The translations under genes and the position numbers were made by a program. 64,000 bases of DNA from positions 75,528,501 through 75,592,500 of the forward strand of contig NC_064614.1 of the NCBI RefSeq assembly GCF_023898315.1, written 5' to 3'. Positions 34,135 through 45,246 of this stretch are shown here, in pieces. The notes beneath the pieces were generated by a model that made no database searches, had not been told where the DNA came from, and saw nothing but the letters and a program-made list of their open reading frames with translations. Source of the stretch: Schistocerca nitens. Lineage: Eukaryota; Arthropoda; Insecta; Orthoptera; Acrididae. Within the stretch, counting starts at the first letter, position 1. Every line of letters starts with the position of its first letter.

Positions 34135-34964
34135 CTATACATGCTGACAAGGCTAAATAAAAACAACTAACACTACTTCTGCTAGCTACGCGGCCACACG
34201 ACTGCATCCTCTTAGAATCAGTGCTTAGCCTTTATTCCAGAAAATGTGCGCATATACTGACATTAGTATCAAACAGGGCTTCGATCGGATGGGGATGGAA
34301 AAGTGTCCTTCCCAGACTGTGAGGGACGTTCGGTACACCTCAGTGGAAGTACTACTCTTGGTACTTAGAATATACCCGATGGGAAGAAACCAGATAAATA
34401 AAGTTATCGCTGTATGCATAACAAACACCAACTTAAATTCTGGCGAGATGGATACATAGCAAGATGAGTGGGACACAAGTGTCAAGGGGCATAGAGTCAA
34501 AGGTGGCAGCATTAAATGACCTGTCATCTACCTTGTCTTCTATTTTTACTCTTGCTAATTACGAAAATATCATTCATATTTCCATTTCAGTTATCTGGAT
34601 TAAAAAGAGTGCAATCAAAATAACAGAAAAAAGGGGAAAATGGAAACGGCCCACCTGCACGTTGGGGAGCACGGGCAATGGTGAGTGTGGGTGGGAGAGC
34701 TGTATGTAGCTACAGTCAGCCCCCCCTTAGACCCCTCAAAAGGGCATATTGGCAAAGCTACCAATTCTAGTCCCAACTCAAGAAATCGGATGGTAGGCTA
34801 CTAAAAATACATCAGAACGTGAAGAAAAAGTATTCAGTGCAAAATTCTTAACTGATGTTCCGTTAGGGCTGATTGCCTTTTTCGCTCTAAGTAGCCTCAA
34901 GTGCCTTTCAGTAGGGTGGCAGTAATATCAAGGTCTTTCCATTCATGGTGTACTTCTGGGTACA
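34135..34964. other. Sequence of uncertain nature
   Basis: May include the tail of the R1-like LINE. I see no clear motif. Short open frames at 34225-34527 (minus) and 34464-34709 (plus) are not recognisable. Confidence 0.3.
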
Positions 34965-35150
34965 CAGCTAGTTCTTGTTTCAATATTTTGTACAATATTT
35001 CGCCGACCGACCCATTTGTCGTCTTCTGGAGCTGTGAGTTTTGCTGTTATGTTCACTCAGTGCATGGACTCCAGCCTGACAGAGGACGCACGAAACAGTA
35101 ATACTCGGCAAAAATATTGTGCAAAACATGGAGACAAGAACTGGCCGTGC
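34965..35150. mobile_element. Inverted pair of Penelope-like ends
   Basis: The left word gctagttcttgtttcaatattttg (34967) pairs with the inverted caaaacatggagacaagaactggc (35126-35149). Inside, on minus, ccagaagacgac...gtcggcgaaatattg has the stem-gaaa layout of the hammerhead-like ends seen elsewhere. No coding sequence. Confidence 0.4.
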
Positions 35151-35489
35151 ATCGAGAAGCTCGTCACTAATAAATGATGCTGAGAACATCCGAGATGTCG
35201 TGAACTCTCATTTGGGAGTCTTTGCATCGGTCATACATTTGTAGGATAATAATTATGTTCATGCATGAATACATTTTGAAATAGGGAGTTTAATATCGAA
35301 GGAAAAACCAACAATCAACCGGCTGCATGCCCAAACCTGATTGAATATTCAATTTTCGATTAATCATTAGAAACCACATTTAATATAACTCGGTGATTGA
35401 TTCAGCTAAATGCATTTGGTTAAGCCTCCCCCCCCCCTCCCAAACTTTGTGGGTAACCACAATCAACACAACCATCCCCTTGAGAATAC

Positions 35490-35499
35490 GTGTGTGTGA

Positions 35500-35553
<54 letters not shown>

Positions 35554-35557
35554 AAGA
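35490..35557. repeat. (GT)n(GA)n microsatellite
   Basis: A GT run directly followed by a GA run. A second GT/GA patch lies at 35811-35884. Confidence 0.9.
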
Positions 35558-35569
35558 GTACGGTCGCAG

Positions 35570-36020
35570 AAGGCCTTAAGCCTCTCCGGCTGCAGGCGAA
35601 GAAAGCCCCTCTGCTGGTGCGCGTCTGCCCCAGGGCGAGACTAGACTGGTAATGAATGCCCCCGTCAATCGTACAGCTGTTTACGTCACTTCCTGCACCT
35701 TTGCGAAAGGCAGGCGGGGCGACGCTCGCCGCGCCTCCATAACATTTTATGGAGATATTTTCGGACTGGTTGTGCGCTGCAGTACGCAGGAGAAGAACGG
35801 CGAGTGGGGAGAGTGTGTGTGTGTTTGTGTGTCAGAGTGAGAGGGAGAGAGAGAGCGTGGGGGTGGGAGAGAGAGAGAGAGAGTTACCAGTGCCGGGTTC
35901 TGACGGAGGCGGTGCTGAAGGCCCCCGGAAACCGTAAAGTCGCGCGAAGACCTGTGCTTCTCAACATGATCTCCGCACAAACAGGGACAGAATCGGTCTG
36001 CGCTTCCAGAGGCAACATGA
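35570..36020 (+). promoter_or_regulatory. GC-rich segment, possible promoter/first exon
   Basis: Unlike its surroundings, this stretch is rich in G, C and CpG (ggcggggcgacgctcgccgcgcc at about 35713-35735). It contains tttacgtcacttcc, a CRE-like word, at about 35681. It ends in ggcaacatgag followed by gtgaat, which could be a splice donor. No protein motif is present. It could also be an unrecognised repeat. This is the likeliest place in the window for a host transcription start, but the case is weak. Confidence 0.25.
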
Positions 36021-36334
36021 GGTGAATGCTATATCAGTGGGACCGGATTTTTGCTATTTCCTTCCCGAAAAAGAGAGCTCGTTCGAGTCTCTTTCAAAAC
36101 CAAAAAACAAAAGTACAGTTTGGCAAAACAGAAGATTGGGTGAAGCAAGAACAGTGATCATTGTGGTAGAAACGGTTCGAAAAAGCCAGGGTAGGATTTT
36201 GTCTTTTGACATACTTAAGTGTCGTACCAGCAACACAAGTGCTATTGTTGTCATCTGCAGACAGTCGTCTGCAAACGCTGAAGTGATGAGTATAATGGAT
36301 CGGTTTTTGATAGTGTTATTTACCAATGGCTTAA

Positions 36335-36718
36335 CAAAATGTTCAAATGTGGGTTGGGTTGTTTGGGGGAAGAGACCGAACAGCGAGTTCATCGGTCTCA
36401 TCGGATTAGGGAGGGATGGGGAAGGAAGTCGGCCGTGCCCTTTCGAAGGAACCATCCCGGCATTTGCCTGGAGGAATTTAGGGAAATCACGGAAAACCTA
36501 AATCAGGATGACCGGTTCAAATGTGCGTGGCTTCCTAAGGGAACAAACTGCTGAGGTCATCGGTCCCTAGACTTACACACTACTTAAACTAACTTATGCT
36601 AAGAACAACACACACACACACACACACATCCTTGCCCGAGGGGGGACTCGAACCTCCGGCGGGAGGGGCCGTGCAATCCGTGACATGGCGCCTCAAACCG
36701 CGCGACCGCTCCGCGCGG
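36335..36718 (-). mobile_element. SINE-C carrying a nested SINE in its tail
   Basis: The head on minus is gccgcgcggagcggtcgcgcg...ggttcgagtcc (plus 36640-36718). The body holds ggtcatcggtccctagac and the tail ttcaaatgtg. The flanks caatggcttaa / caatgacttaa (36324-36334 and 36719-36729) are an 11-base duplication with one mismatch. The tail is interrupted by the element at 36352-36514. A CA microsatellite (36608-36629) lies after box B. Confidence 0.8.
36352..36514 (-). mobile_element. SINE-D, tRNA head missing
   Basis: A body of the type gggttgtttgggggaagag...cggaaaacctaaatcagg, cut before the tRNA-like head. It is flanked by a perfect 11-base duplication, gttcaaatgtg (36341-36351 and 36515-36525), made from the SINE-C tail. 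5' truncation is normal for target-primed insertion. Confidence 0.75.
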
Positions 36719-36729
36719 CAATGACTTAA

Positions 36730-36979
36730 AAGATAGTATTACTTGCAATCGCAGGTTTTTCTGAGATGATGCAGTTATCTGTGAGGAAAACCAATCGAAT
36801 AAAACCTACAGTAGTGTTCTATCAAAAAGGGAAGGACCTGAACGCTGGGACAGAACATTAATAGATATTGAACATGATATTCAAGGCCATCAGCAGATAG
36901 CATACAAAGCTTTCAAAGCATTGTGTACAACAGAAAACAATACAGTGCGTTTGTCTAATATTACAGATGATGATTGGAC
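36730..36979 (+). pseudogene. Possible LINE coding fragment next to FB-1
   Basis: A plus frame of about 50 codons up to the FB-1 insert (ERWDRTLIDIEHDIQGH, then QQIAYKAFKAL) looks protein-like. It reminds me of the linker between endonuclease and RT in some LINEs. No catalytic motif is present and I cannot name the family. Confidence 0.3.
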
Positions 36980-36982
36980 TGA

Positions 36983-37230
36983 CAAGGGGAGGCCGCCAAT
37001 TGTGAAATTCAGATTCGATTCATACTGCGCATAATAAAAGCTCATGGCCAGAGGTGTAATGTGGCAAAGCACGAAGATGCACTTCTCAGCCATTGTCAAG
37101 AAACTCGACAGTTAAAAGCAACCGTTACACAGCGTCGTGGCGCAGCGGTAAGCTCTCTGGTTTGTAATCCGTAGGTCGCCGGATCGAATCTCGCACCATG
37201 CAATTTTTTTTTAGTATTTGTTTTTTGTAA

Positions 37231-37291
<61 letters not shown>

Positions 37292-37808
37292 CCAGGCAAT
37301 CAGTTGCAACAATTATGCATACAGTAAGTTGTTGAAAGTCGTTTGTCGTGGAAAAACTGGCGACTTCGAACATCATTATGTTTTCCGCAAACAAAGTTGT
37401 ATTTCACAAATGTTATTAATTGTCTTCATAATGTTAAACACGTATAGTTAACGGAAGACGTAGAAACGATATTCCGAAACGAATACGTGTAGCGTAAGTC
37501 AAGCGTTCGAATTAGAATAGAGACCCCACGAACACAAATTCGCTGCGGCAGGTATGAAATATGAACTCCGTTACTCGCTCGTTACACTTGAAGGACAGAT
37601 GTTGAATGGGCCGAAACGAGCCGTCGCATAACAGCGTAGTTGCCTGCTAACTTCGAAAGAAGGTAGATGCGGTCCCTAGCGCAACTTATAACATCGTCGA
37701 AAATCAGTGCGGACGGGAGAGCTTTGGTACACCCTGTTAAAAAAACGGAAAAATGGAGGCGGTACAATTGGAGAGCGATCTGCCTTCACCAACATGTATA
37801 AGCAATTC

Positions 37809-37865
<57 letters not shown>

Positions 37866-38146
37866 AATTACAAAAAACTAATAACAAAAAAAATTGCTTG
37901 ACGCGAGATTCGGTCCGGCGAACTTCGGATTACGAACCCGAGCGCTTACCGCTACGCCACGACGCTGTAGAAAATTATTAATCGTATAGAGTATTTCACC
38001 GCAACCGTTTCTTTTAACTGTCGACTTTCTCGACAACGGCTGAGAAGCGCATCTTGGTGCTTTGCCACATTACACCTTTGGCCATGAGCTTTTATTATGC
38101 GCAGTATGAATCGAATCTGAATTTCACAATTGGCGGCCTCGCCTTG
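36983..38146 (-). mobile_element. FB-1 foldback element, copy 3
   Basis: Flanked by TGA (36980-36982 and 38147-38149). tRNA-like cassettes lie at about 37131-37201 (plus) and 37897-37967 (minus). AT tracts at 37234-37289 and 37813-37862 are both long. The central unit has the same orientation as copy 2. The left arm lost about 40 bases between the ttaaaagcaaccgtt word and the tRNA-like cassette, so the arms are no longer equal. Confidence 0.85.
37234..37289. repeat. (AT)n tract of FB-1 copy 3, left
   Basis: Pure AT run. An equivalent tract lies at 37813-37862. Confidence 0.9.
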
Positions 38147-38232
38147 TGAGTAAAACAGCCTTTGCAGCAAATCCGCTTTCCGCAAGTCAATCAAGAAACC
38201 TCGCGTCACTTCTACAACCGAGCTAGGTAATG

Positions 38233-38290
38233 AATGCTACATCTACGTCTCCATCTACATCTTTGCAAACTACTATGAAGCCCATAGTAG
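38233..38290 (-). repeat. Jockey/CR1-like LINE 3' end scrap
   Basis: ctacatctacgtctccatctacatc is the inverted form of the tgtagatgtagatgtag tail of the LINE at 23885-25008. A short piece of 3'UTR follows. Confidence 0.45.
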
Positions 38291-38299
38291 AGCGTACTT

Positions 38300-40790
38300 C
38301 TTATTATAGCACTTGCTAAGGTCAACTAGACCAAGTTAGATTGGCATCATGATGGTGAAAAAAGTTTTCATAACCTATTTGTGTAAGCAAGGGAAGCCAT
38401 GTTGTGTAATATAGATTACGAATAGTGCGCTGAGCGATAATGTATTACCAGTCCCCTCCAGGATGTCTCATCCAGTGAAGGCCTTAGCACTGTAGATATT
38501 TATTCATCCATTGCCTAGGTATATTATGCAAGGCGATCATCATTGAGGATATTTGACAGAGTTATTCTATTTGCATTCTACGTTTACATATGTACTTCAC
38601 AACGGTCCTGGAGTGCGTGGAGGAAGGTAATTAGAGTGGAAAATTAATTGCGTAGTCTTAAGTTAGAGTGTCTGTAACAGCTAATCGGTATCGTAAGCTG
38701 CTTCCATGAATGTACTGACAACAACACGGTACATGTGGGAAATTAAGGATAGGATATTAGCAAAAATGAATCTATAAGAACGGATGGTCAGGCGAGAATT
38801 CCCAGAAGAGAAAAATGTTCTAAGTTAATTACCTCTGTACGTTAAATAAGGAGTTTATCTATTTTAGGCGCAGACTTCTGCAGGAGGCGATATTATGGCC
38901 AGTGGCTTGTATAAAGAATGCAGATGACTCAGAATTAACCATTTTCACTCCCTGAGATAATGTTTTATGAGGTAACAAATTAGTTTATTATGTTCCATTA
39001 ACTGATAAAAATAACTAAATATAACTAAAGTCCATAGAAACTGGCACATTGCATTGCATTATAAGGAAACGCAACATTCTCTTGTCTTCAGGGTGGCTAG
39101 ATAAGAGAAAAAAAAAAGAAACAGAAAAGAGCCGCGATATCAAGCGTGGCAGTCACAGGTAGCGGATGTGGTAGACGCGGTATTGTATATGCGAACCGCA
39201 TTCTGGGTGTATACAAACGAGAATTTCTTCGTTTTATTCGTCTTGCCAGATGTATGGACTTTTGTTGCACTCAATGAAAACTGTCTTGGCATCATAAACC
39301 GTTAACTGAAAAGTGGTTGCCGACTGCTATCCAGCCAACATCTTCCTAGCGACTAATGTACCATCAAAGAAAAGTGACTAAGTACCGACGACAAATCGGT
39401 GCCTGCTACGACAAGGGATGCTGGATGAGTGTTTGAGGTGACCCGGAATTAGAATTTAGCGATGTTTACCTCACATGTATGTTGTCATCTGTGATGTCCC
39501 AACTCTACTGTATGCCCAGTAGCACTCTCAGGTTCTGGACGTGACAGCAAATGGGGTTAATTTAGAGAAAGAGAGAGTCTTGCTTTGGCACGTGTTTATT
39601 ATCCGTCAATATTCATGAAGTACTGATGAAAGCCGTACAAAACTTACGGCCGATGTTATGACGTTTCCTGAGCCCTCATTCAGTAATGCTAAAAACGTCA
39701 TCTGATGAATTTCAGTGGCTGCAGAAGACAAAAAATTTCAGGAGTGTGGTCCCAGAGTTCACTTGTACTATTGTATTTTTCTATGTGCCATGTAAATACT
39801 AATAAGTCAAAATATACCTTCATAATACAATTATTAAGTAAATAACTCATAAAAAGTTCCACAGTAACAACTGACATCGGACATGTTTCCGTACCGTTGC
39901 GAACCTAAATTTGGCTTGGTGTAACAGGAATAGTGGTGGTTTATAGGATCTACCATAACATCAGTTCAATCTGAACTGCCATTTCGAGTCTTTCTAAAAT
40001 ATTTTTATAGACGCCTCTCTCTCCTGACCCAGTTTGAGTGATGTGAGGTCAGAAAATCGAAGCATAAACGTCAACTCAATAACGGAATTAAGACGCCTGA
40101 CGACAAATATTATTTTAATTTATATTAGCATTCAGTGAAAAGAGTTTCTCGTTTACGTACTACATTTGTTTGGGTGTACATCGATGTGGTAGAAATCACA
40201 CCTGAGTCCACTACTATTCCCAAAACACTGTCTGCCACCACAGCAAAATGAAACACATGTAATTTTTACCGAATTTAAAACTACTGGGAAATCACGTGTA
40301 AAGCGTCTCATCTTAAAGGAATTTTCGCTCTGATTTGAAACTGGTTATCAAATTTTATGAATCTAATATTTCTGAAGTTATGAGAAATTTAACAATATGA
40401 TCGATAGTGTGGTAATTTTAATTCAGCTGATCCATTTGGGTTAATGTTCATCCGTAAAATATAATCGTTATTTTTCAAAACAGTCGTTTAGTTCAACAAT
40501 GGCTTCCTCTGTTAATGTGATATTGTTTTAAAAGTAGCTAAATAAGTAGATCCCCTGGGAATCTATTACCGTACTGTGGTCTTTAGTTGTTACAGTTCCT
40601 CAGATCGTGGTAGCAAACTATGGGGTGATGAATTTATATTTCTTATGGGAAGCCTAAAACACGATTTTAGAAGGACTCTATGCTATATGTGGAATCAGCA
40701 ATCAAGAATGTTATGCTGTTGTTGTAAATATATCTTATGAACGAGAAAAAATGGAATTGGCGTGATGTAAATTTAGATTAGGATCAAATA
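38300..40790. other. Long stretch without recognisable features
   Basis: AT-rich, with no motif-bearing frame, tRNA or inverted repeat that I could see. A purine run lies at about 39103-39130. It may be old decayed repeats or true intergenic DNA. Confidence 0.4.
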
Positions 40791-40794
40791 GATT

Positions 40795-40980
40795 CCAGGA
40801 TGAAATTTTCATTCTGCAGCGGAGTGTGGGCTAGTATGAAATTTCCTGTCTGATAAAAAGTGTAAGCCAGACCGAGACTCTTACTCGGGATCTTTGCCTT
40901 TCTCAGGCAAGTGCTCTAGCGACTGAGCTACACAAGCCCGACTCAGTACTGTTGTCATAGCTTTACTTCCGCAGTATCTC
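40795..40980 (+). mobile_element. FB-2 foldback, left half
   Basis: Starts ccaggatgaaattttcattc. The terminal hairpin-like word, the ggccgaccgagactc-type minus-strand tRNA-like box and gactgagctacacaagcccg follow as in the other FB-2 copies. The element continues past the SINE for a short way (gtatctcgtc at 41178) and is then lost. Confidence 0.65.
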
Positions 40981-41172
40981 AAAATGGTTCAAATGGCTCT
41001 GAGCACTATGGGACTTAACATCTATGGTCATCAGTCCCCTAGAACTTAGAACTACTTAAAGCTAACTAACCTAAGGACATTACACAACACCCAGCCATCA
41101 CGAGGCAGAGAAAATCCCTGACCCCGCCGGGAATCGAACCCGGGAACCCGGGCGTGGGAAGCGAGAACGCTA
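40981..41172 (-). mobile_element. SINE-G inserted in FB-2
   Basis: Minus-strand copy of the glycine-headed SINE. Box B on plus reads gggaatcgaaccc. It is truncated by about 15 bases at the tRNA 5' end. A perfect 12-base duplication, ccgcagtatctc, flanks it (40969-40980 and 41173-41184). Confidence 0.92.
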
Positions 41173-41184
41173 CCGCAGTATCTC

Positions 41185-42344
41185 GTCAAATGGCTTGTTG
41201 CTAGGTGTCTCGAGAGACTTTGTTCGACAAACGGTAATCAATTATTATATCGGCGTCGAACTCACGGTAGTAATCACTAATCAGTGACACACAGATAAAG
41301 GAACGCGAATATGTTTAAAAAATTGGATGTGGAGGCTCCTAGAAGGTCTCAGGAAACATACTCTGACCAGACTTCACGCCGAAGTCCTCTATTCAAAAAC
41401 AAACGTCTCCGCTATGCCTCATGAAGTGAAGACGTGGAACACTGTTATTGTTTTTGGATCAATTCATTGTCATTCAAGAGGAACAGCTATGCGTCATCAG
41501 ATCCCTCACTATCCCTTCGCTTAACACCTCCAGCAACACGTACATTGCACTATACACCGAGATTCAGGTGCCCTCACCTGTGGGTTTTAAGCAACCTATA
41601 CCATGAAAAAGACATTCACATTTTCTCCCTTGCTACTGTTGGGAAGCAGCCTACTCACGCCATATAAAATTCACATGCTTTCCATTGTGTGCCAGCCTAG
41701 TCCGCTGTAACTAGCTATGACGTCACAAATGTTCCGCAATACCTTAAAAATAAAGTAAATAATCGGAAAAGTTAATAGCATGTCATGAGTGATGCTAAAC
41801 TAATAATGTATTAGTTTCAGTTTGGTTACTTAAACAGTTTTCGAAATTTGGACATTTTACGTAAAAATCATCGGCGCAACAGAAAGGAGCTAGAAACGTC
41901 AAAATTGATATTCAGATTCCTTTTTCATTGTAATTTAATGGAAACAGCATGCTGGATCTCACAAAGTAATATTTTGGTTGACACTCATGATTTCCTGTTT
42001 TTGTGTCCTAAGAGTACAGAAGCAAGACAGATTAAGTAAGTCATTAGATAAAGCTAGGACGCTTAGGTTTAGGTAGAATGGAGATACGCTATAATAACAA
42101 ATACGTGAGAAGATTCAAAAAGGTAGCTATAAAACTATAGCTGTAGCGTCTGCCCAAAGAGCAAGTTCAGAGCTCATCTATTGCGTGCAGGACAACTAAA
42201 ATAATTCCCTCGCCAAAAGTATTTAACCTAGCCACATTAGAATTTTATTATAGATACTTACCTGTGTGCTGAATGCACAATTAAATGGAGAGCTTCATTG
42301 GTCTTCAGCGAATGAAGCAATTAATTATTTAGTAACTTGAAGTG
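41185..42344. other. Anonymous sequence
   Basis: No gene, RNA or repeat recognised. Open frames at 41327-41524 and 41434-41667 lack motifs. Confidence 0.4.
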
Positions 42345-42740
42345 GTGTTTTGTTGGCCCAGCGGCTTGCCAGTAAGGCAAATGTTGTCGGCTGCGTCTTC
42401 GGCGGTCCGCATGGCGGTTATATAAATAAGAGCGTGCGAGCTAAAGAAAGGCCCCAGCTCTCTTCTGTATTCATATCAGCGCGTACTCCGTGTCGGAAGC
42501 CGCGTCGCGTTTGTGCAGTTGCCAGTAACAGCCTTGGATGCCATATTATGTAACTCGATATGCACTTGACAATGAGTTCGCATTGGGGTAAAGAGTTAAT
42601 AACGGAACGACTCCAGTGATTTAGTCTCAGTTTGCGTATGTCGTATTTTCACGTGTCGCCGCGGGACAGACTTTCTACCATTATTAGTGTGGCGTTTGAT
42701 GAGTGTTAACATCAAATTTTGGCGAACATTCACTTTGAAC
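42345..42740 (+). promoter_or_regulatory. TATA-bearing LTR or promoter candidate
   Basis: ggttatataaataag (42417-42431) is a strong TATA box in GC-rich surroundings. About 30-50 bases on comes a pyrimidine-rich start-like region (ctctcttctg, 42458). Near the end, tgttaacatcaaattttggcgaac (about 42706-42729) looks like an LTR end followed by a primer-binding-type tggcg word. No gag or pol follows, so at best it is a solo or dead LTR. A host promoter is the alternative. Confidence 0.3.
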
Positions 42741-44028
42741 ATTTACATCGATAACGTTTATTGAACAGTTTCGTTATCTAGCGATAATTGGATCCGCACA
42801 ATAGACTCTGAATAGCTCTGATAGTACAGTGGCTGATATGGGTAATCATTTGTCTGGGATTTTACGCTTTATCGTTTTCAGAATATATTGAAGATTGTTA
42901 TAATAAGCTACATTTTCTATGAATCCCAGACATCATCCTAAATCCTCAGAATAACGAACTCCAGTAATCAATAACTTAAATTCTCCATCAGAGTGGGTAC
43001 AGTGAACTTTAACTACAGGCATGACGTTTTTGCTAATCACTTTCTGGTTGCCAACATTGTGGTTAGAGAGCCTGTGTTGAGGATGGCAACAGACAATAGA
43101 AAATATAATTCTTTTATTTTCCACCCGCTGCCCCAAACTACGTTCAAACTACTAGTCCTACAGAAAAAAATGAAGAGCATGTTTTTGTAGAAAATTTAAT
43201 GTAGTCCGATTTTATACTGGGATGCGTTCTTGCTAGAGGCTCCAGTTTTCGAACTGTCCAAGAAAAATGTACAAAAGTAACGTTTTTCTTGAATAACTCG
43301 GAAACCATGGCCTCCAGCGAAAATGTAACCCGCGACAAAATTTAACTACATTAAATTGCCTACAGTAAGGCCCTGTTCACTTTTTCCTTACGAGTAATAG
43401 TTTACACGTAGCGAGCGAGAGAATATGAAAATCTCGTGCATGGTTTATGAGGGCACAGAGGATTGCGTAAAACATATAGACATGGGCAGCTGAATCACCC
43501 ATATCACCCATTGTGTACACTCATCAGAGTCACATACACTAAAAACATGCCATTGAGGCATATGTCAAGTACCCGTCCAAGTACTGCCTACTGAAAGGGC
43601 TTGGTGCACACTGTGTACAAGACGAGAACGACAAACGTGATTTGAAGTAACAAGGAAGAAATCATTCTTCGCAGAACTACATATGAGTTTTTTTCGTCCA
43701 GTAGAGAAAAAATCCACACCTGGCGGTAATGACTAAGGTAGCTTCTGGATGCACAGTAACGTGAATCTTCCGTAACAGTGGGACACACAGTGATTTTAAT
43801 CAGTAGAGCCTAAATCTCCTCGCAGTTCCGCTTAGGAGAATTGTGGCGCCGGCGCTGCGTTGAAAGCAACTAATCGCAGCAATTCTCAGATAACAGCGCC
43901 GGCTCGACAATAAATTCTGAGCGCAACAAACACGCAGATAACCGGAAGAGAAGAGCTGGGGAAAAAAGTACGCACACTTGCTCTTCCTACGTCGCTGTCT
44001 GTCTGTCTCTCTCTATCTCTCTCTCTCT

Positions 44029-44066
<38 letters not shown>

Positions 44067-45246
44067 GACACACACACACACACTGGCCAGAGTACAAACA
44101 GCTCCAACATGTAGGAACAGAATTAACACAAACACGGTTACGTCGAATATACGACGTGCACTTGTGAATAAATTTAATCCTTTTTTCTCCAAATGTGTAG
44201 CCTACTCTCGGACCAATATTTAAAGAATTCGCCATCTCTTGAACGATTACTGTGAATGTTTAATTAAAAATTCCAGAGTACGTCACAGAATGCAGGCGAC
44301 AAATTTCTCATATTCCCTCGTAGGAAAGAATGTCACCGTCTAAAGCGGTCAATGGAACTTCAAGTGCCCCTGTATCCTATGAATAGAACGTCAGTGTTGA
44401 TCTTGTAACGACTATTTCTCATTTGTGCAACAGTTCAGAAACCAGCATGGAACGCAGATGATTTTCTCCCATGAAATTTTCTAGTATGTAATATTGTGAA
44501 TCGCGAACAAGCGAATGGTGTCGCTGTGGCGTCTTGTTATGTTACCTGGAAGTATTTGACAGTCTGGAGTGCAATGTTTTATAACTTCGTGTCATATTGA
44601 AACTGCCTGCCACATCTGAACTCGAAACTGGCGGCTTGCAACGTAGTAATTACAGATGATTGCAGTATTTTGTTCCGCTTTATGAGCCTGTGTTTGAATT
44701 TTTACAGAATGATTTCAATGCAGTTTCTGGTACGTATTTCATGACATTTATGTCTCAGTTATAACCTCGTACGTTTTGGAACGAAACTGAGAATATACGT
44801 CGCAGTTATGGCTCCTCTGATTCGCTGAATGCGCTAATCCTTTGCTTTCTGCTCCTCTTCTCATGATAATGCTCATGATAAATATCGTTTATCTATTGAA
44901 AATATTTGTTTTATCGTTCTGCGTCGTATTTCGCAATTTTTCAGTCCTTTGGTCACTACACCTACTCCTAACAAAATTCTTTCAGCTTTTCTGCTCGACA
45001 GGTGGTTAATTTCTGATCTGTTTCACGGTATATTTTTACATACAAAGACGAGCCGTACTTCTAAAGCATTTTAGGAAGTTTTATCGGAGAGAGGCTACCA
45101 TAAGTCCACATATTTGGTCGTCGCATTCTCACGTACAGTCGTAGAGAACGACAGGAGCTGTTGCTTCTGTGAGTTCAACAATATAGTGGTATGCTCCTGG
45201 AAATATAAGCACTGCTATATCATTCAAGCTTCCAAACCAACTTATA
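42741..45246. other. Long stretch without recognisable genes
   Basis: Apart from the microsatellite at 43995-44084, I see nothing recognisable. Minus frames of 66-82 codons around the microsatellite are low-complexity products. Confidence 0.4.
43995..44084. repeat. (TCTG)n(TC)n(CA)n compound microsatellite
   Basis: Successive runs of TCTG, TC and CA with short interruptions. Confidence 0.9.

Noticed and set aside
36022..36501. Plus frame of 159 codons
   Set aside because: Its second half is the SINE-D repeat, so the frame is not a conserved gene.
43995..44084. Z-DNA-like or regulatory CA/TC tract
   Set aside because: An ordinary compound microsatellite; no supporting context.
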